NCBI RefSeq assembly: GCF_050436995.1
Contig: NC_134753.1
Location: 11,842,001 to 11,906,000, forward strand
DNA from: Anticarsia gemmatalis
Taxonomy: Eukaryota; Arthropoda; Insecta; Lepidoptera; Erebidae
Direction of reading: 5' to 3'
Length of the DNA stretch: 64,000 bases
The stretch's first letter is position 1. The number at the start of each line of letters is the position of its first letter. Position numbers and translations under genes: made by a program. Positions 35,301 through 47,745 of this stretch are shown piece by piece. The notes beneath the pieces were generated by a model. That model was not told the origin of the DNA. It saw nothing but the letters and a program-made list of their open reading frames with translations, and ran no database searches.

Positions 35301-35974
35301 GCGTTGAGATATACAATTGGTATTCCTTACAGGTTATTGTATGTGTAGCCATTTTTGTTATTGTTGCTCGTTCATTTAGATGTGTCATTTTCGTGTTCTC
35401 ATTTATTAAGAAACAAAGGTGTTGGTACTCATCCCGTAGATTTTTAGGTCTTTAAGTAAAGTGCTATTTAAAAACAGGTCTAAACAATACATTATGGCGA
35501 ACTGCCAAATCTTTACCCGCTACTTTTTTAGACTACTATATTTTTAATTACAATACTCAAGTCTCATCTTAATATTACAAAGATTTTACATGATAAAGAC
35601 TATCACACGGCCTTGTAGCGGCATAGTAATATATTCTTCGATTGATCGTGACTCTACACGACAAAACAAAAATGCGAAATGTTCACCTTTCTCTAGAGTC
35701 TTCCTATGTGGTAAGTGCCCCATAAAATATGCAAAGAACTAAGTTATCTAAACCAAAAATAACTGTGTCAGTAACTATATTGTAGACGTCTAAAGTTATA
35801 TATAATTCGTATCAACGGTTCGGTACCCTTCTCACCTCGAAGTAAAAACCTTTTCTATTTGCATTTTACAACTTCACCGGACGCAAGAGTTTGCGATTTA
35901 ATTCGGTGAAAATAAAGGCGGGACATTAATGGTAGCATTTGGGGTGTTACTGTGTGTTTGCTTCAGGCATTTTA

Positions 35975-36378
35975 GGGCTCTTACACATGCTTTTTAACGC
36001 GCCGGTAACGCGTGTATCTTATGACACTGAAGACTGCAACGCGCAGATGTCGTTGTCAGTGTACCAGCGCGAATAAGCAGATTGTATGCATTGCTATAGA
36101 TACCAACGCTAGCAGATCGTGATTTAAACGCGTGTTTGTCTCGATATCTGCCGATACGACGCTCAGACCGACATCTAATTAGTCGTGGCACATTACGCAA
36201 TTAAAAAAAGGTATACTTTTAAGCTATCGTTTGTTGCGTCGTGCGTTACAAGCCCGAGCGTCGTGTCTACGAGATGTCACCTTTGCTGTGACATCTCGCA
36301 GAAGTGCGTTTGCAAAGCGTTAAAATTGCGTGTGACACGCGTGGTCGGTGCGTTAAATGTAGTTATGTGTAAGACCTC
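35975..36378. mobile_element. MITE, PIF/Harbinger-like, with an internal hairpin
   Basis: 404 bp. Ends GGGCTCTTACACAT and (reverse complement of right end) GAGGTCTTACACAT, both leading to TTTAACGC; flanked by TTA on each side (35972-35974, 36379-36381), the PIF/Harbinger target. Rich in CGCG and GTGCGTT words. No ORF of note. Confidence 0.65.
36270..36298. repeat. perfect 11-bp hairpin inside the MITE
   Basis: CGAGATGTCAC and GTGACATCTCG are exact reverse complements around the 7-base loop CTTTGCT. It lies within the right half of the MITE. Confidence 0.7.
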
Positions 36379-36381
36379 TTA

Positions 36382-39300
36382 AACGTAACCCTACTTCTAC
36401 AGGTATTTCGGACATTAAAGTGTGTTGCATTGTGGCGAACTCATTGCAATATTGGTGCTTAGGATTAGTGAGTATAAACTTTTATCGCTCATCCAAGGGT
36501 TACGAACAATGGGTAAGATAATGAACTTTAATAGTCTTGAATTTATTCTCTTTATAGTACTTTATTAAATTGTAAGCTATGCATAATATAGCCATGATGC
36601 ACATTACATTTAGATTCAAGGGGCGAGGTTAATCCCATCAATATTGTGTAGTCCTTTGGTGTTTTGCTCAGGCCTTTGAAACGATACAGTCTTGCTTGAT
36701 TTTAGTAAATTTAAGTTTTTGATAACTAAAACTACGCATTTTACTTAAAAGTAAAGCACAATGAGAAACGAAGTAACTATGACTGTATCAACAATTATTG
36801 TTTTCGTATGAACATGAAAATTTTAATTAGAATACCGGGCACCTTTAATTTTGAGGCTTGAGAAAGCGCCCTTTTTCGAAGGCCAATAATAGGAAACAGT
36901 TTATTTGAGAAATCGTAACCCCGGTTTTATCACTTCTAATATGTGCCGGTTACTAATCAGAAGGAACTTTGACATTTGTTTTCATATAATTACATTCACT
37001 TTATCTACAGGATAGGATATCTGACACCTATCCAAATGCCGTAAAACAGCCATTAGGTATACATATAGGTAAGAATTGATTGGCGTATAGTATAAAATAC
37101 GTCAGTATCTCAGTGAAGCATAACTCCATCTTATACCAGTTAGTTTTCTCAAGTGGCTTCGTATTTTTCCTCTACCATTTTTGGCATGTAAATATTTTAT
37201 CAACGCTTTGGAGGGAAGCCATAGTGCGTGTTTTGCCAAGGCTTTGTGGGTTAGTGGCACTCCCAGAGGCACCCAACAATATACTCTGCTATTGCTTTAC
37301 GTATGTAGATTGTTTTTCTTGCTCTACCTGAAAATACTGAGATGTAGAATATTTTTTTGTTATTTTAAGAAAAGGTTTTTGTTATAGTAGAGAAATACTT
37401 GAGCAATGTATGTGGAATAAGAAAAATCATACGTGAAAAATGTGTTGGCTCTTCGCAGAAAATATTTCGCGGAATAATATTTAATGTATAGTTTCAAAAC
37501 TTATTACAAAATTAGAAAGACAATTCCATTGTTCTATAAAAATAAAGTTTCTTAGAAAGCTAAATATATTTTAACAAGGAAGTCAAGAAATGAACTCTGT
37601 ATTTTCCTTCCATTTGACGCAGAAATGTCGCTACCGAGCTGTGTACTTAACAAATTGAGTGCAGACTTCCTCACAGTACTGACTCATGGAATGCAGTTAT
37701 TGTTGAAAATATAACCTTGAATAAAACTTGAAGATTTTCAATGGAAATTCCAATTAACCGTACAATACGTTGCGGAGGGAATCTGATTAAATTCATACAA
37801 AAGGGAAGTTAAATACACACAGCGATCAGTATCGGCAACCTCGGTCGCGCCACTCAATGCTAAGGTATTTCCAATTACTCTCGAATCCTTCCATTTTCCA
37901 CTCGCAAGGAATTTTATTAACGTTGTCCCTTTCTACTGGCCCTTTTATAATGAAGTGGGAGTGAGATAGATTGTAGATTTGAGCCATCTCATGAGGCCGG
38001 GTTAATTTCCATTCGCCCCGAGCGACGTCTCGCGTTCACCTTTCATACGTAAATTGAAAAGATAAGCCAAACTATTTGCTTACTATTTGGACGTAGACGA
38101 GTATTTACGTGACATTTTTATTTTCTGCTTTTACTGCAGCCGTAAGAGCTTGGAATTACTGTAGCTTATGAGCTATTACGACTGATTTAAGCCTAGCAGA
38201 ATGTACTGTTTTGTCTGTTCATGCAACTTCATGCACAGCTATGGCCAGTCGCGGTATTTGGATATTTTGTAACTATCTTTATATGTAGTGATAATAAATT
38301 GAACGCAACAGGATTCAATTCTATTTAAAATTTTAAGTTAAACAACATATTCGAGAAACCTGAGCAATTACCATTTATGAATTATATAAAACCTGGGTAC
38401 CATTATTATGTAATAATAAAAATCAAACGTTGAATAAAATTATATAAACGTTATAAAAATTCCAGGGGTGTATTCGAAGTAAACATCACAGAGGCCGTCA
38501 ACCTTTCACAATTTCAATTTACCACCTAATCCCTTCCCGTTAAATTACGTCCGAAATGCAAAATAAGATAAGGCGTTGCTAATAAGTGGACAGTGGGTTG
38601 GTGACCCCTGTCAGCCCACGTCAGGAGGCTTGAACGGCCTCGGCAGAGGTCGTGAGATCAGCTGTTAATTACCTATGGGGGTGGATGTATGGGATATTTT
38701 GGACTTTGATTGAAAACGCAGATTAGGTTAGTAGTATGTTATTTTGGGTTCGGGCGATGGTATATTAATATGAAGAGAACAGTAATAGGGGAATTTTGGT
38801 TTGTTTAGTGTGATAGCAATTACGTCGTGTGAAGTTAATTCTTGATTTATTGCTTTATTCACGATTTAAAATTTGCTGTATAGTGTTATCAACATAATTA
38901 GTCAGGACGTTAAAGGAATAAACAATGTGTATAGTAGCATACTGACACAAATACATGCATCAAAATATGGCCCAATGCAGGGAAACTTCATTAAGATGAG
39001 AAAAATATAAATCCTCTTCAAGAAAATTTGCTTATATTTATTCCTGAAAATAACAGATGAACCAAAAATCGCACTCATAAAAAATTTCATTATTTATTGT
39101 ACACTTATTTATTTATTATTTATTGTACTTATTTTATTGTACACTGGTAAGTCTTAAATCTCCGTTATAAAATACATTTCTCAACGTTGTATAAATCATC
39201 CAGAAAAGACTAAGTAAATAAATGTATTACTCAATAAACTAATTATTTCAGACGAACCGTTGGAGCAGGAATTCTATGAAACGCGTCGTATTTTTCAAGA

Positions 39301-39533
39301 TATTAATACATTTCTCAGAAAAGCACATCTAAGTACACCACAGAGAAGATTTAATTACGTTTGCTAATGATGAGTTATTAATTAATTAGTCTTACTTACA
39401 TTACCAGTTTGCTAAACATCAAAAGAGGTTTTATGCCACGAGGCAAAGAGATGTGTTTTTTGGATAATTCTGCTATGACTAATGAATTCCCCATACGTTA
39501 TAATAAGTACGCGTATGTATATTTTTATGTATA
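36382..39533. other. gene-free stretch
   Basis: Mostly unique AT-rich DNA. Around 38580-38700 is a GC-richer patch (GGTGACCCCTGTCAGCCCACG...GGCCTCGGCAGAGG, split here) that might be a conserved non-coding element; no coding signal. Two overlapping short ORFs near 37080-37387 lack motifs. Confidence 0.35.
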
Positions 39534-39763
39534 TCTATACTATAATATTATAAAGCTGAAGAGTTTGTTTGTTTGTTTGTTTGTTTGTTTGAACGCGCTA
39601 ATCTCAGGAACTACTTGTCCGATTTGAAAAATTCTTTCAGTGTTATATAGCCCATTTATCGAGGAAGGTTATAGGCTATATATCATCACGCTACTACCAA
39701 TAGGAGCAGAGTACCAGTAAAAAATGTTTATGTGACGCAAGCGAAGTTGCGCGGGTCAGCTAG
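39534..39763 (+). mobile_element. family-1 Helitron
   Basis: TCTATACTATAATATTATAA start, five GTTT units, and GGGTCAGCTAG end followed by T. A small deletion removed the stretch between ACCAGTAAAAAATG and TGTGACGC. Confidence 0.8.
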
Positions 39764-39985
39764 TATAATTATAAATACGAAAGTCTTTCTGTCTGTCTGC
39801 ATATGCTTTCATGGCTATACCACAAAACAACTTTAATTAACCGTAGCTTGCAGATATTTGAGGTCTCGAACATAGGCTAATTTTCGTCATAAAACACCGC
39901 CTACCGAGTGACTTTTCATCATCTCAAGTTTCATCCAAGCTACTGCATATACCTCGAAACGCACACTATCAAGCATTAAAGAAAG
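39764..39985 (+). repeat. family-3 Helitron-like fragment abutting the previous copy
   Basis: TATAATTATAAATACGAAAG, TCTTTCTGTCTGTCTGC, then CTTTCATGGCTATACCAC follows directly after the CTAG of the neighbouring Helitron. 3' end not identified. Confidence 0.4.
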
Positions 39986-40018
39986 TATTTAATACGAGTT
40001 CACATCTATATAATAATA

Positions 40019-40651
40019 CTAGCTGACCCGCGCAACTTCGCTTGCGTCACATAAGAGAGAATGGGGCAAAACCTTCCCTGTCTTTGTATCATTTTTTACT
40101 GCTGCTCTGCTCATATTGATCTTAGCGTGATGATATATAGCCTATAGCCTTCCTCGATAATTAAGCTATCTAATACCGAATTTTTCAAATCGGACCAGTA
40201 CTTCCTGAGATTAGCGCGTTCAAACAAACAAACAAACAAACAAACAAACTCTTCAGCTTTATAATATTATAATGTCCTCCTAGCCGGTATACGGCTACGG
40301 CGGTCAGTTTCATTGAAGCTGGCCACCTGTGCAGGACTTTGTTTATAGTGTCCAAGTGTGTGCACAATACACAGGTACACTCTCTATTCCTTCACTCTCA
40401 TAATCCGGTGGGACTGAAAACCGACACGACCAGTGAGAGGTTAGGCGCAGGACCGACGGCTTTACGTGCTCTCCGAGGCACGGAGGTCTTCGAAATCAAC
40501 TTCCCAACTCCGGGCAATCTCTAAGAAATTCTTAACAGAAAATCTCAGAAAAGACTTTTTGGCCCGACCCAGGATTCGAACCCGAGACCTCTCGCACGGC
40601 AGCCGCATATACGACCGACCGCGCCACAGAGACAGTTATATATTAGTATAG
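40019..40651 (-). mobile_element. family-1 Helitron split by a SINE
   Basis: 40019-40270 is a Helitron from CTAG back to TATAATATTATAAAGC; its expected last bases (TATTAGTATAG) reappear after the SINE at about 40641-40651. TTATAATATTA at the left junction and TTATATATTA at the right look like the SINE target duplication. Confidence 0.65.
40270..40635 (-). mobile_element. full-length tRNA-headed SINE (family T3)
   Basis: On the minus strand: TCTCTGTGGCGCGGTCGGTC (A box), GTCTCGGGTTCGAATCCTGG (B box), a body with CTCCGTGCCTCGGAGAGC and CGGTTTTCAGTCCCACC, and a tail AAAGTCCTGCACAGG...CTAGGAGGACATT. About 365 bp. Not a working tRNA. Confidence 0.7.
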
Positions 40652-41470
40652 TCTTATAATATTAGTAATTTAGTATAGTATAGATTAGTATAGATGTTTC
40701 GCGTTGATGACAAGTTTCAAAGAGTACTCAGTGTCACTGCACGTCACACGCACTGACACAAAGAATAAGTGGTTTCTTGTCATATCATACTACTTAATAA
40801 GTATATGTAACTGTATGTATGAAACTTAAATTAGTTTCACAAGCCAGTTCATTAAATTGTAAAAGTATTCGATTATTAGGCGGTTAAGGCTGACTTTGAT
40901 ACTGTCAGCTAACTTTATTTGTGGACTTAGAGTTTTGTGATTTTAACAGATTTTCTATATACTTTAACAGCAAACAGTCAAAGCATCGAGGCTTCTTTTA
41001 TACCATTACAGTTATTTGTTCAGCTAGTTATCCTAATTATACAAAAAATCAGTTTAAAATAGCTAAAATCATGAAAATCGGAAATTACGAAAAAGTATTA
41101 ATTACTAGCGGCCCGACCTTATTTCCACAAGAAAAATAACATGAAATTGAGTCTGAATTTAGAACAAAACAAACCATTCCAGGCAGAAGGCAAGAGGTCA
41201 TCGACATTATCATTACGGGTACACCACCGGTCCCAAGGCAGAGACTGACCGCCAATAAAACTTAATGTTGCACCGAACCTTTTCAATTAAATACGTCTTA
41301 GCATTTTAATCCTCATCTGAATAGCATCTTGAGAACGAGGGGTATACCTTAAGACGACTTATTACTATTTTGCCTTTTGAAAGTTAGGGGTTTACTTAGC
41401 TTCTTATTGTAAAATGGACATCAATCGTACATTCTAGCTTTCTTTATATTCAGGATTTAAAGTTAATAAA
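40652..41470. other. gene-free stretch with Helitron end debris
   Basis: 40652-40696 repeats ATTAGTATAG-type ends several times. The rest has a 72-codon ORF (40921-41139) without a motif. Confidence 0.35.
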
Positions 41471-41718
41471 TCTATACTAATATTATAAAGCTGAAGAGTT
41501 TGTTTGTTTGTTTGAACGCGCTAATTTCAGGAACTACTGGTCCGATTTGAAATTTCTTTCAGTGTTAGATAGCCCATTTATTGAGGAAGGCTATAGGCTA
41601 TATATCATCACGCTACGACCAATAGGAGCAGAGTAGCAATAAAAAATGTTACAAAAACGAAGAAAATGTTACCCATTCTCTCTTATGTGACGCAAGCGAA
41701 GTTGCGCGGGTTAGCTAG
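41471..41718 (+). mobile_element. family-1 Helitron, full length
   Basis: TCTATACTAATATTATAAAG start, GTTT run, and GCGCGGGTTAGCTAG end; flanked by A and T. Confidence 0.8.
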
Positions 41719-44520
41719 TTGGGTATAAAGTGTGACGCAGAGCATGCTATTAATGCTATGGTTATTTGCGAGCTTTTCGAAGCATGCCAGTATACTGTTC
41801 GCAAAGATTTTTGAATACAATCAAAATGTTCATATCGATGTATATTTTTTTTATTTCAGTGTTTGCATTGATGTTGTAAAGAAAAGGTTCCAAAGAGAGG
41901 CTTCGAGTAAAAGTCTGTTTCACTAAAAAGTAAGTACAAAATTCAGCAACATCTACATCAAATTTTAAACTGGATGCAATCCAACAAATGTCTGTTACAT
42001 TTCCATGAGAATTCCCCAGCTGACACTATCAAATATGTACCCGTCTTTACCCCAGTTCGTGAAGATCCATGCAATTTAATTTACAACCACTTTATCCAGT
42101 ATATTATATCAGGGCTCGCAATATTTGCACCAACACCCGCCCTGATGAACTACGGTCCTAAACAAATATAAACAAAAACTCAGCGGCGGCTGAACAAAAG
42201 TTCACCTGACCCACTATAAAGGCTTTTGCACAGCTATTTGCTCACATAAAGTATTTTTCATTAAACATGAGCGAATTCCTCTTTTCTAGCTGTAATTAAC
42301 ATTCAGAATCAAAGCGAGTAAATACAATTTTAATTATTCGCATCATTCTGATATCGCTTTGAAGAATGAACGGTGGAATTAGGGCGATTGGAGTAATCAC
42401 GCCATCTATGTTTGCACGTGGTAATTAGCGGTTTCGATGTTTATATGAAATTATAGATGGCGTAGCTTACCTAACCTCAAAATAAAGCACTCTTTTAAAA
42501 CTTTTATGACATATAGAGCATAGATATACACATAATCACACTTTGTTCTCATGTGGTTAGAGCTGCAAAAAAGACAAACCAATACTTGATTTAACGAAAA
42601 CCTTTTGCATAATACATCCATATTCAATTTGCTACAAGAACTAAAATAACGTAAATCATAAAGACTACACCCAACAAGCTCAAGATACTTCAGTCTTAAA
42701 CACGATAAGATAATATTTACACTGGAGACTCAACATAACATCCAAAAATGTCCGTAAGATCATCACGGGGAGCCGTGAAGTGGGCCACTATAAACTGTTT
42801 TACGATGGTGCAGCACACGACAGCACAGATTACAACCGCCATCAAACGTCCCTCGAAATTATTATCGCACCACATTTCTAACCACATTCACTACTTGATG
42901 TATAATTTAAGACTACGAACGTACAACTATTTTTGTAGGGGAATGAGATTGCGTCAAACTATTTTTGAGTTTAATGAATTGTGGGGCCGCGTCTATAGGG
43001 GATCTATGGGGTTAGTTCGGTATGTTTTACGTGAAAGTTACGTACTAATGACTTGGAATTTATTTTCAGCCCGGCTGAAGAAGTAGATGGCAAAGTTGTG
43101 AGTAAATGCGATTAAAGTTTGTGAAAAAAAAAGACGAGAAATTTCGTATTCCATTTTTGTCGTTTGTAGAATACAGCCTTTAGAGTAGGTAATATGTAGT
43201 ATTCACTATCACTTACAATATCTTAGTTAAAATTATTAGATTAGCTCATTTCATGGAAGCTGAGAGCTTCCAACAGCTACGCACTTAATAACATTGATTT
43301 GCTGGACATTTCGGCATTCATTAACAAGCAGAATACGTTAAAAATTCATGATGTGTAAATTACCGTGTAACATAAGACATTATTTTTCATAAAACGTAGA
43401 GTAATATGCTAAATTCCCAATCGTTTTCATGATTCAGTCAATAAACTTCTTTAAGTGTCTTTATGTAAAACTACCGGTATTTATATGAAGACTTCTCTAA
43501 GCATATTCATATCACTCTTAACTTTGACCTTGTATATGTATATCGGTACAATTTCGCCGGTTCAAGAGCCGACCTCACGCCTTATCGCCGATTTGCTAGT
43601 TCATGGACCTTAATATCACTGGTTAAGAACCGATTGGACAACGAAAATTAACGCATACACTACTATCAAAAGTACCATAAGAATCAATGGTGCCGTTTAC
43701 TGAGTTTAATAAAAATTATGGTGAATATAATGCGATATATTGCGGTTATGGTGCATCCAATTTTCCTTTTATTAACAAAGTAATAAATAATAATTTAATA
43801 CTAAATGTTAAATAACATTTATGAGTAATGAAAGAAAACATACATTAAGAAATACATGGATTTACTTTAAACACTAGAATAGCCTTGACTTTCCAATCTT
43901 ACAAGTTCACTTTTTTTAACTATAGCTCTGTGACTTTAACAATAAAAGATTATTCATAAAACTAATTCAAAGCTGTACCTTTAAATACGTAAATATATGA
44001 ACATAATACTTGAGTATCTTTGTAACGTCTCAAAGCTGATAGCCTGGATAAGCATAGAAAGAAAAGAAAGAAAGAATAAAGTTTATTTAGTAAAACCAGA
44101 AACACAAGAAAGATATATAATACATCACAATATAAAATGGTTGAGGATGTGTCTCACATCAGGATTCTATGCCGATATTTTTTTATATATTGATTCTAGA
44201 ATAACATTTATTTAGTTACGTATAACATTTTTAGTGCATAATTTAGATCCTTGTTCTAAGGGTGGTCTGAAAAGTTATTATTTCCTCATGTCTCAAAGTC
44301 AATTTTAGTCTAACCACAGATGACTTAAGGATTCCACGAACCAATGTTATCTAACTTACGCAATACATAAGAAACAATAAATATGGTTTATTTGAAGCAG
44401 TATGACCTAATGCAATTAGGTCTTGTTTTAAATACATAAGTCATTCAAACCTTGCCCTTCAATTTGCGTTGCTTATTCTTTTAATATTAATGGTAAACCT
44501 TAACATATTAATCATCAATC
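41719..44520. other. gene-free stretch
   Basis: A 112-codon plus-strand ORF (42748-43086) is the longest here, but it has no recognised domain. An 11-bp inverted repeat at 42399-42463 is listed separately. Confidence 0.35.
42399..42463. repeat. 11-bp inverted repeat pair
   Basis: ACGCCATCTAT (42399-42409) and ATAGATGGCGT (42453-42463) are exact reverse complements 43 bases apart. The word resembles insect MITE ends, but no target duplication was found. Confidence 0.45.
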
Positions 44521-44524
44521 AACA

Positions 44525-44836
44525 TATATTATGTATATAAAACTCTTCCGTTACTGACTGACTGACAGACAACGCACAGCAGAAACTAATGAGTGTTAAA
44601 ATTTGGTATAAAGATTCCTTAGGAAGAGGAGAAAACCACTAACAGGGGATTTTCGGAAATTCACCCCGAAGAGAGTGACAGCCAGTCTTACCACGGGATA
44701 TCGTGTTATAGCCCAGATAATTGGGCTGTGAAGGTCCGATAGGCAATCGCTCCATGTAAAATATTAGAACTCAGCTGCATCGGATGAGATTGGAAGCCAA
44801 CTTCAACATAGTTGGAAGAAAGGCTTGGCTGATTGA
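44525..44836 (+). repeat. Helitron-like fragment followed by a 5S-SINE 3' fragment
   Basis: 44525-44665 has TTCCGTTACTGACTGACTG and GATTTTCGGAAATTCACCCC (Helitron-like). 44668-44836 is the SINE 3' part: GACAGCCAGTCTTACCACGG, TGGGCTGTGAAGG, CTCCATGTAAAATATTAG, GCTGCATCGGATGAGATTGG. Confidence 0.55.
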
Positions 44837-45146
44837 TTGTTACATTTTACTTATATTTCTGTAAAAAACACATGTAATAGTAATGAAAATAACGTCTATC
44901 TTCAGAGAGACCGCTATCGCTTCAATAGTTCATCTAACAAACTTATCAGCCGAATTAATAAAAAACTATACATGTATTTAAAACGTGTTATCTAATTAGT
45001 TATTTGTCTAAGAGGTTGTTTTATTTCATTGTAACCGAGATAAAGTTCCTACTACTAGATAATTCGTAATATTTCTTTTAAGTACCTATTCATTACACTT
45101 ATCATTTAACTAGGGAACATCAAAACCGCGTGATTTTATTTAAGTA

Positions 45147-45396
45147 CTAGCTGACCCGCGCAACTTCGCTTGCGTCACATAAGAGAGAATGGGTCAAGAT
45201 TTTCCCCGTTTTTGTAACATTTTTTATTGCTACTCTGCTCCTGTTGGTGGTAGCGTGATAATATATAGCCTATAGCCTTTCTCGATAAATGGGCTATCCA
45301 AAACTGAAAGAATTTTTCAAATCGGACCCGTAGTTCCTGAGATTAGCGCGTTCAAACAAACAAACAAACTCTTCAGCTTTATAATATTAGTATAGA
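45147..45396 (-). mobile_element. family-1 Helitron, full length
   Basis: The minus strand starts TCTATACTAATATTATAAAG and ends GGGTCAGCTAG. Flanked by A and T. Confidence 0.8.
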
Positions 45397-47239
45397 TGTA
45401 TGAACAAAAACAGGTAAACTACGCCTAATAAGAGTCACTACGATATCGGTGTTATCTACACATTTTATTCAGTGAAAATTTATATTAGTGTACCGTCATT
45501 CAATCGGAAATCAATGAACTAAAATAGTATCCAGTGTAATAGTAGTTCAGTTTAGCATACAGTAACAATGGATGATTTCACTACATTACAATGTTAAATA
45601 TGTAGGTTACTACATTCTCAACGTTCACAATGTTCGTGAATTAAATAACTACAGAAATATACAAGTACACGTTACATAGCTATTTCTACAATTATGCTAA
45701 CACTGTTTCAATTAAATAGATTTAAATTAGAAGTACCTACAGAATTATTTTCGAACTTTTTATACACTTCAGTTTTGTCATTGCTCAGGATAGCGTTTTT
45801 AATTACAACAGATTATTTTCTTTATTTATGGTTAAGACAAAGGTATTTTCGGCGAATCGATAATCAAACTAAAGAAGTGTTTTGTTGGTATAAAATGTTA
45901 GCATTATCACTTCTCTACATTCTATTCTAGATTTACAAAATATTTGGTTACTAAAAATTAAAAATAACTACGCGTCATCGGAGTCGCAAATAATTTATTT
46001 ATAGTTTACTAAATCGAGGTACAAGTAATGTTTAAACAATCACTTTAAATAAATCACCAAACAAAATGCATCGCGATAAAAATTTCCATCAACATAAAAT
46101 GTAAAATGACAATCATGTCTATTGCAAACGAAACATGAAAAACCTGAAATGTTTTACTGCCTTATCTTTTAATAGGGACGACGTAAAAAATGTAATTGTT
46201 GAAGCGAATTTTTAAGCTCAGTGCAGGCGAGAGACTGATTGCATACTGTCCTATATAATGCACAGAATGGCTGCTTTTGTAGTTCTGATGTATAAAAAAA
46301 ACTATTTTATAAAGGATATGAGTTGAAGAATATTTTTCCGTGAAAAGAGATTAGTCAATAGCCGATAGTGCCCGATAGAAGTATTGGCTTCTCATTGCGT
46401 TTTCGGTCATAATTCCAATAGGATAAAAAACGTCTTATTGATCATACAAATAAAAATAAACTGAAGAGCGCTACAAAATTGTAAAGCATAAATAGTTGGA
46501 ACCAATATTTGGGTTCTTTTGACAGCCAAATTAAGCGGCATTAAGCTATATTTGGAACGGAAAGAGGAACAATTACATTAACTGTAGAACACAGTTAGGA
46601 AATTAAGAAGGCCAAACTAAAGTTCCAGATAAGTAAATGGCAAGGGCAAGCTGTTTCACAGCTGATATAAACAAGTTGGCTTTAGACTGATCTTAATTTC
46701 TGATTGAAGTTAGCGCGAGTGTGTGCTGAGAGCAAGCCTCGATTGACATCGACAGACATGTCGTAATTATTTATGTATTCCTTCCGAGACGCGCTAAGTG
46801 CCACGGGATCGATTGTACGTTTGAAATCACTCGTGAACCCTGAGTGCAGCGGTTAATAAAGCAAGCTGACTGAATACTGGCTTTTCAGACTGTTTGTGAC
46901 TATAAAACATCACACGGTACACCTTTTTTAACCGACAAAAGTGTTTATAAATGACATAAACATCTGAATGCAGAGTTTCATTCAAATCAATGCACTAATT
47001 TTGGCGTAAAAGAGCAATATATCATAATAATATATTCTACACGAAATATAGATACATAGAAAATGCAAATTTTCAATGGAACAAAGCGTTCTGTCTGTTT
47101 CTGTCCCAAGTATCTGACATTATAAATACAGAATGATTTTTTATGTCTAACTGTGTAAATACAGGGCGTTGTGGAATAATGAGGAATAAAATAAATGCAT
47201 GATTTTAATCTCCACGGCTGGCACTGTGTCGTAAACTGT

Positions 47240-47335
47240 TTACGACCGGCCACTTAGGCGCCGGCGCGAGTGGCGAGCGCAAGCGAATTGAATTGACAGG
47301 CTGACAGTATTAGGCGCAGGCCAGACAGGATGAAC
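47240..47335. promoter_or_regulatory. GC-rich patch, possible promoter or enhancer
   Basis: CCGGCCACTTAGGCGCCGG and GCGCGAGTGGCGAGCGC words stand out sharply from the flanks. No TATA, initiator or ORF pairing could be assigned. Confidence 0.2.
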
Positions 47336-47664
47336 GTTAAACGAGAACAGTGTGCAGACATAACGTCTCTCGTACTAAATGCAGATTCTTGCATGCGATG
47401 CGTCCGCGCCCTTTTCGCTCTTGTCTAAGAACATGGTATTCTTTGGCACTTGCAGTTTGGTTCATAAGACAGCAAAATACTAAGATAAATATATATTGTG
47501 TGCCTAGAGGTGGCACTTGATTCTTATCGTTGTTGAAAAGACTAGACGACAAATGATATCTATAGTTATTAGAAAATAAATTTTACCGCGTTTAAAACCG
47601 AAAAATATGTTTCTCAACAGCTTTTTTTAAGTTGTCAATATACAATTCCTGCTCTGTGACAATC

Positions 47665-47745
47665 CCGCTGTCCTCTCACTGCAAGTCCCGTGTCCCGCGG
47701 CCGCAACAACGGCGCGCGTCAAACGGCCGCTGTTTCGTCCAACCC
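47665..47745. promoter_or_regulatory. GC-rich patch, possible promoter or enhancer
   Basis: TCCCGTGTCCCGCGGCCGC and CGGCGCGCGTC words, including a GCGGCCGC palindrome, lie between AT-rich flanks. The overlapping 73-codon ORF (47690-47911) is not recognised. Confidence 0.2.

Noticed and set aside
39560..39590. GTTT runs as CRISPR-like or free microsatellites
   Set aside because: They are the fixed internal microsatellite of family-1 Helitrons.
42748..43086. 112-codon plus-strand ORF
   Set aside because: No recognisable motif and no flanking gene signals.
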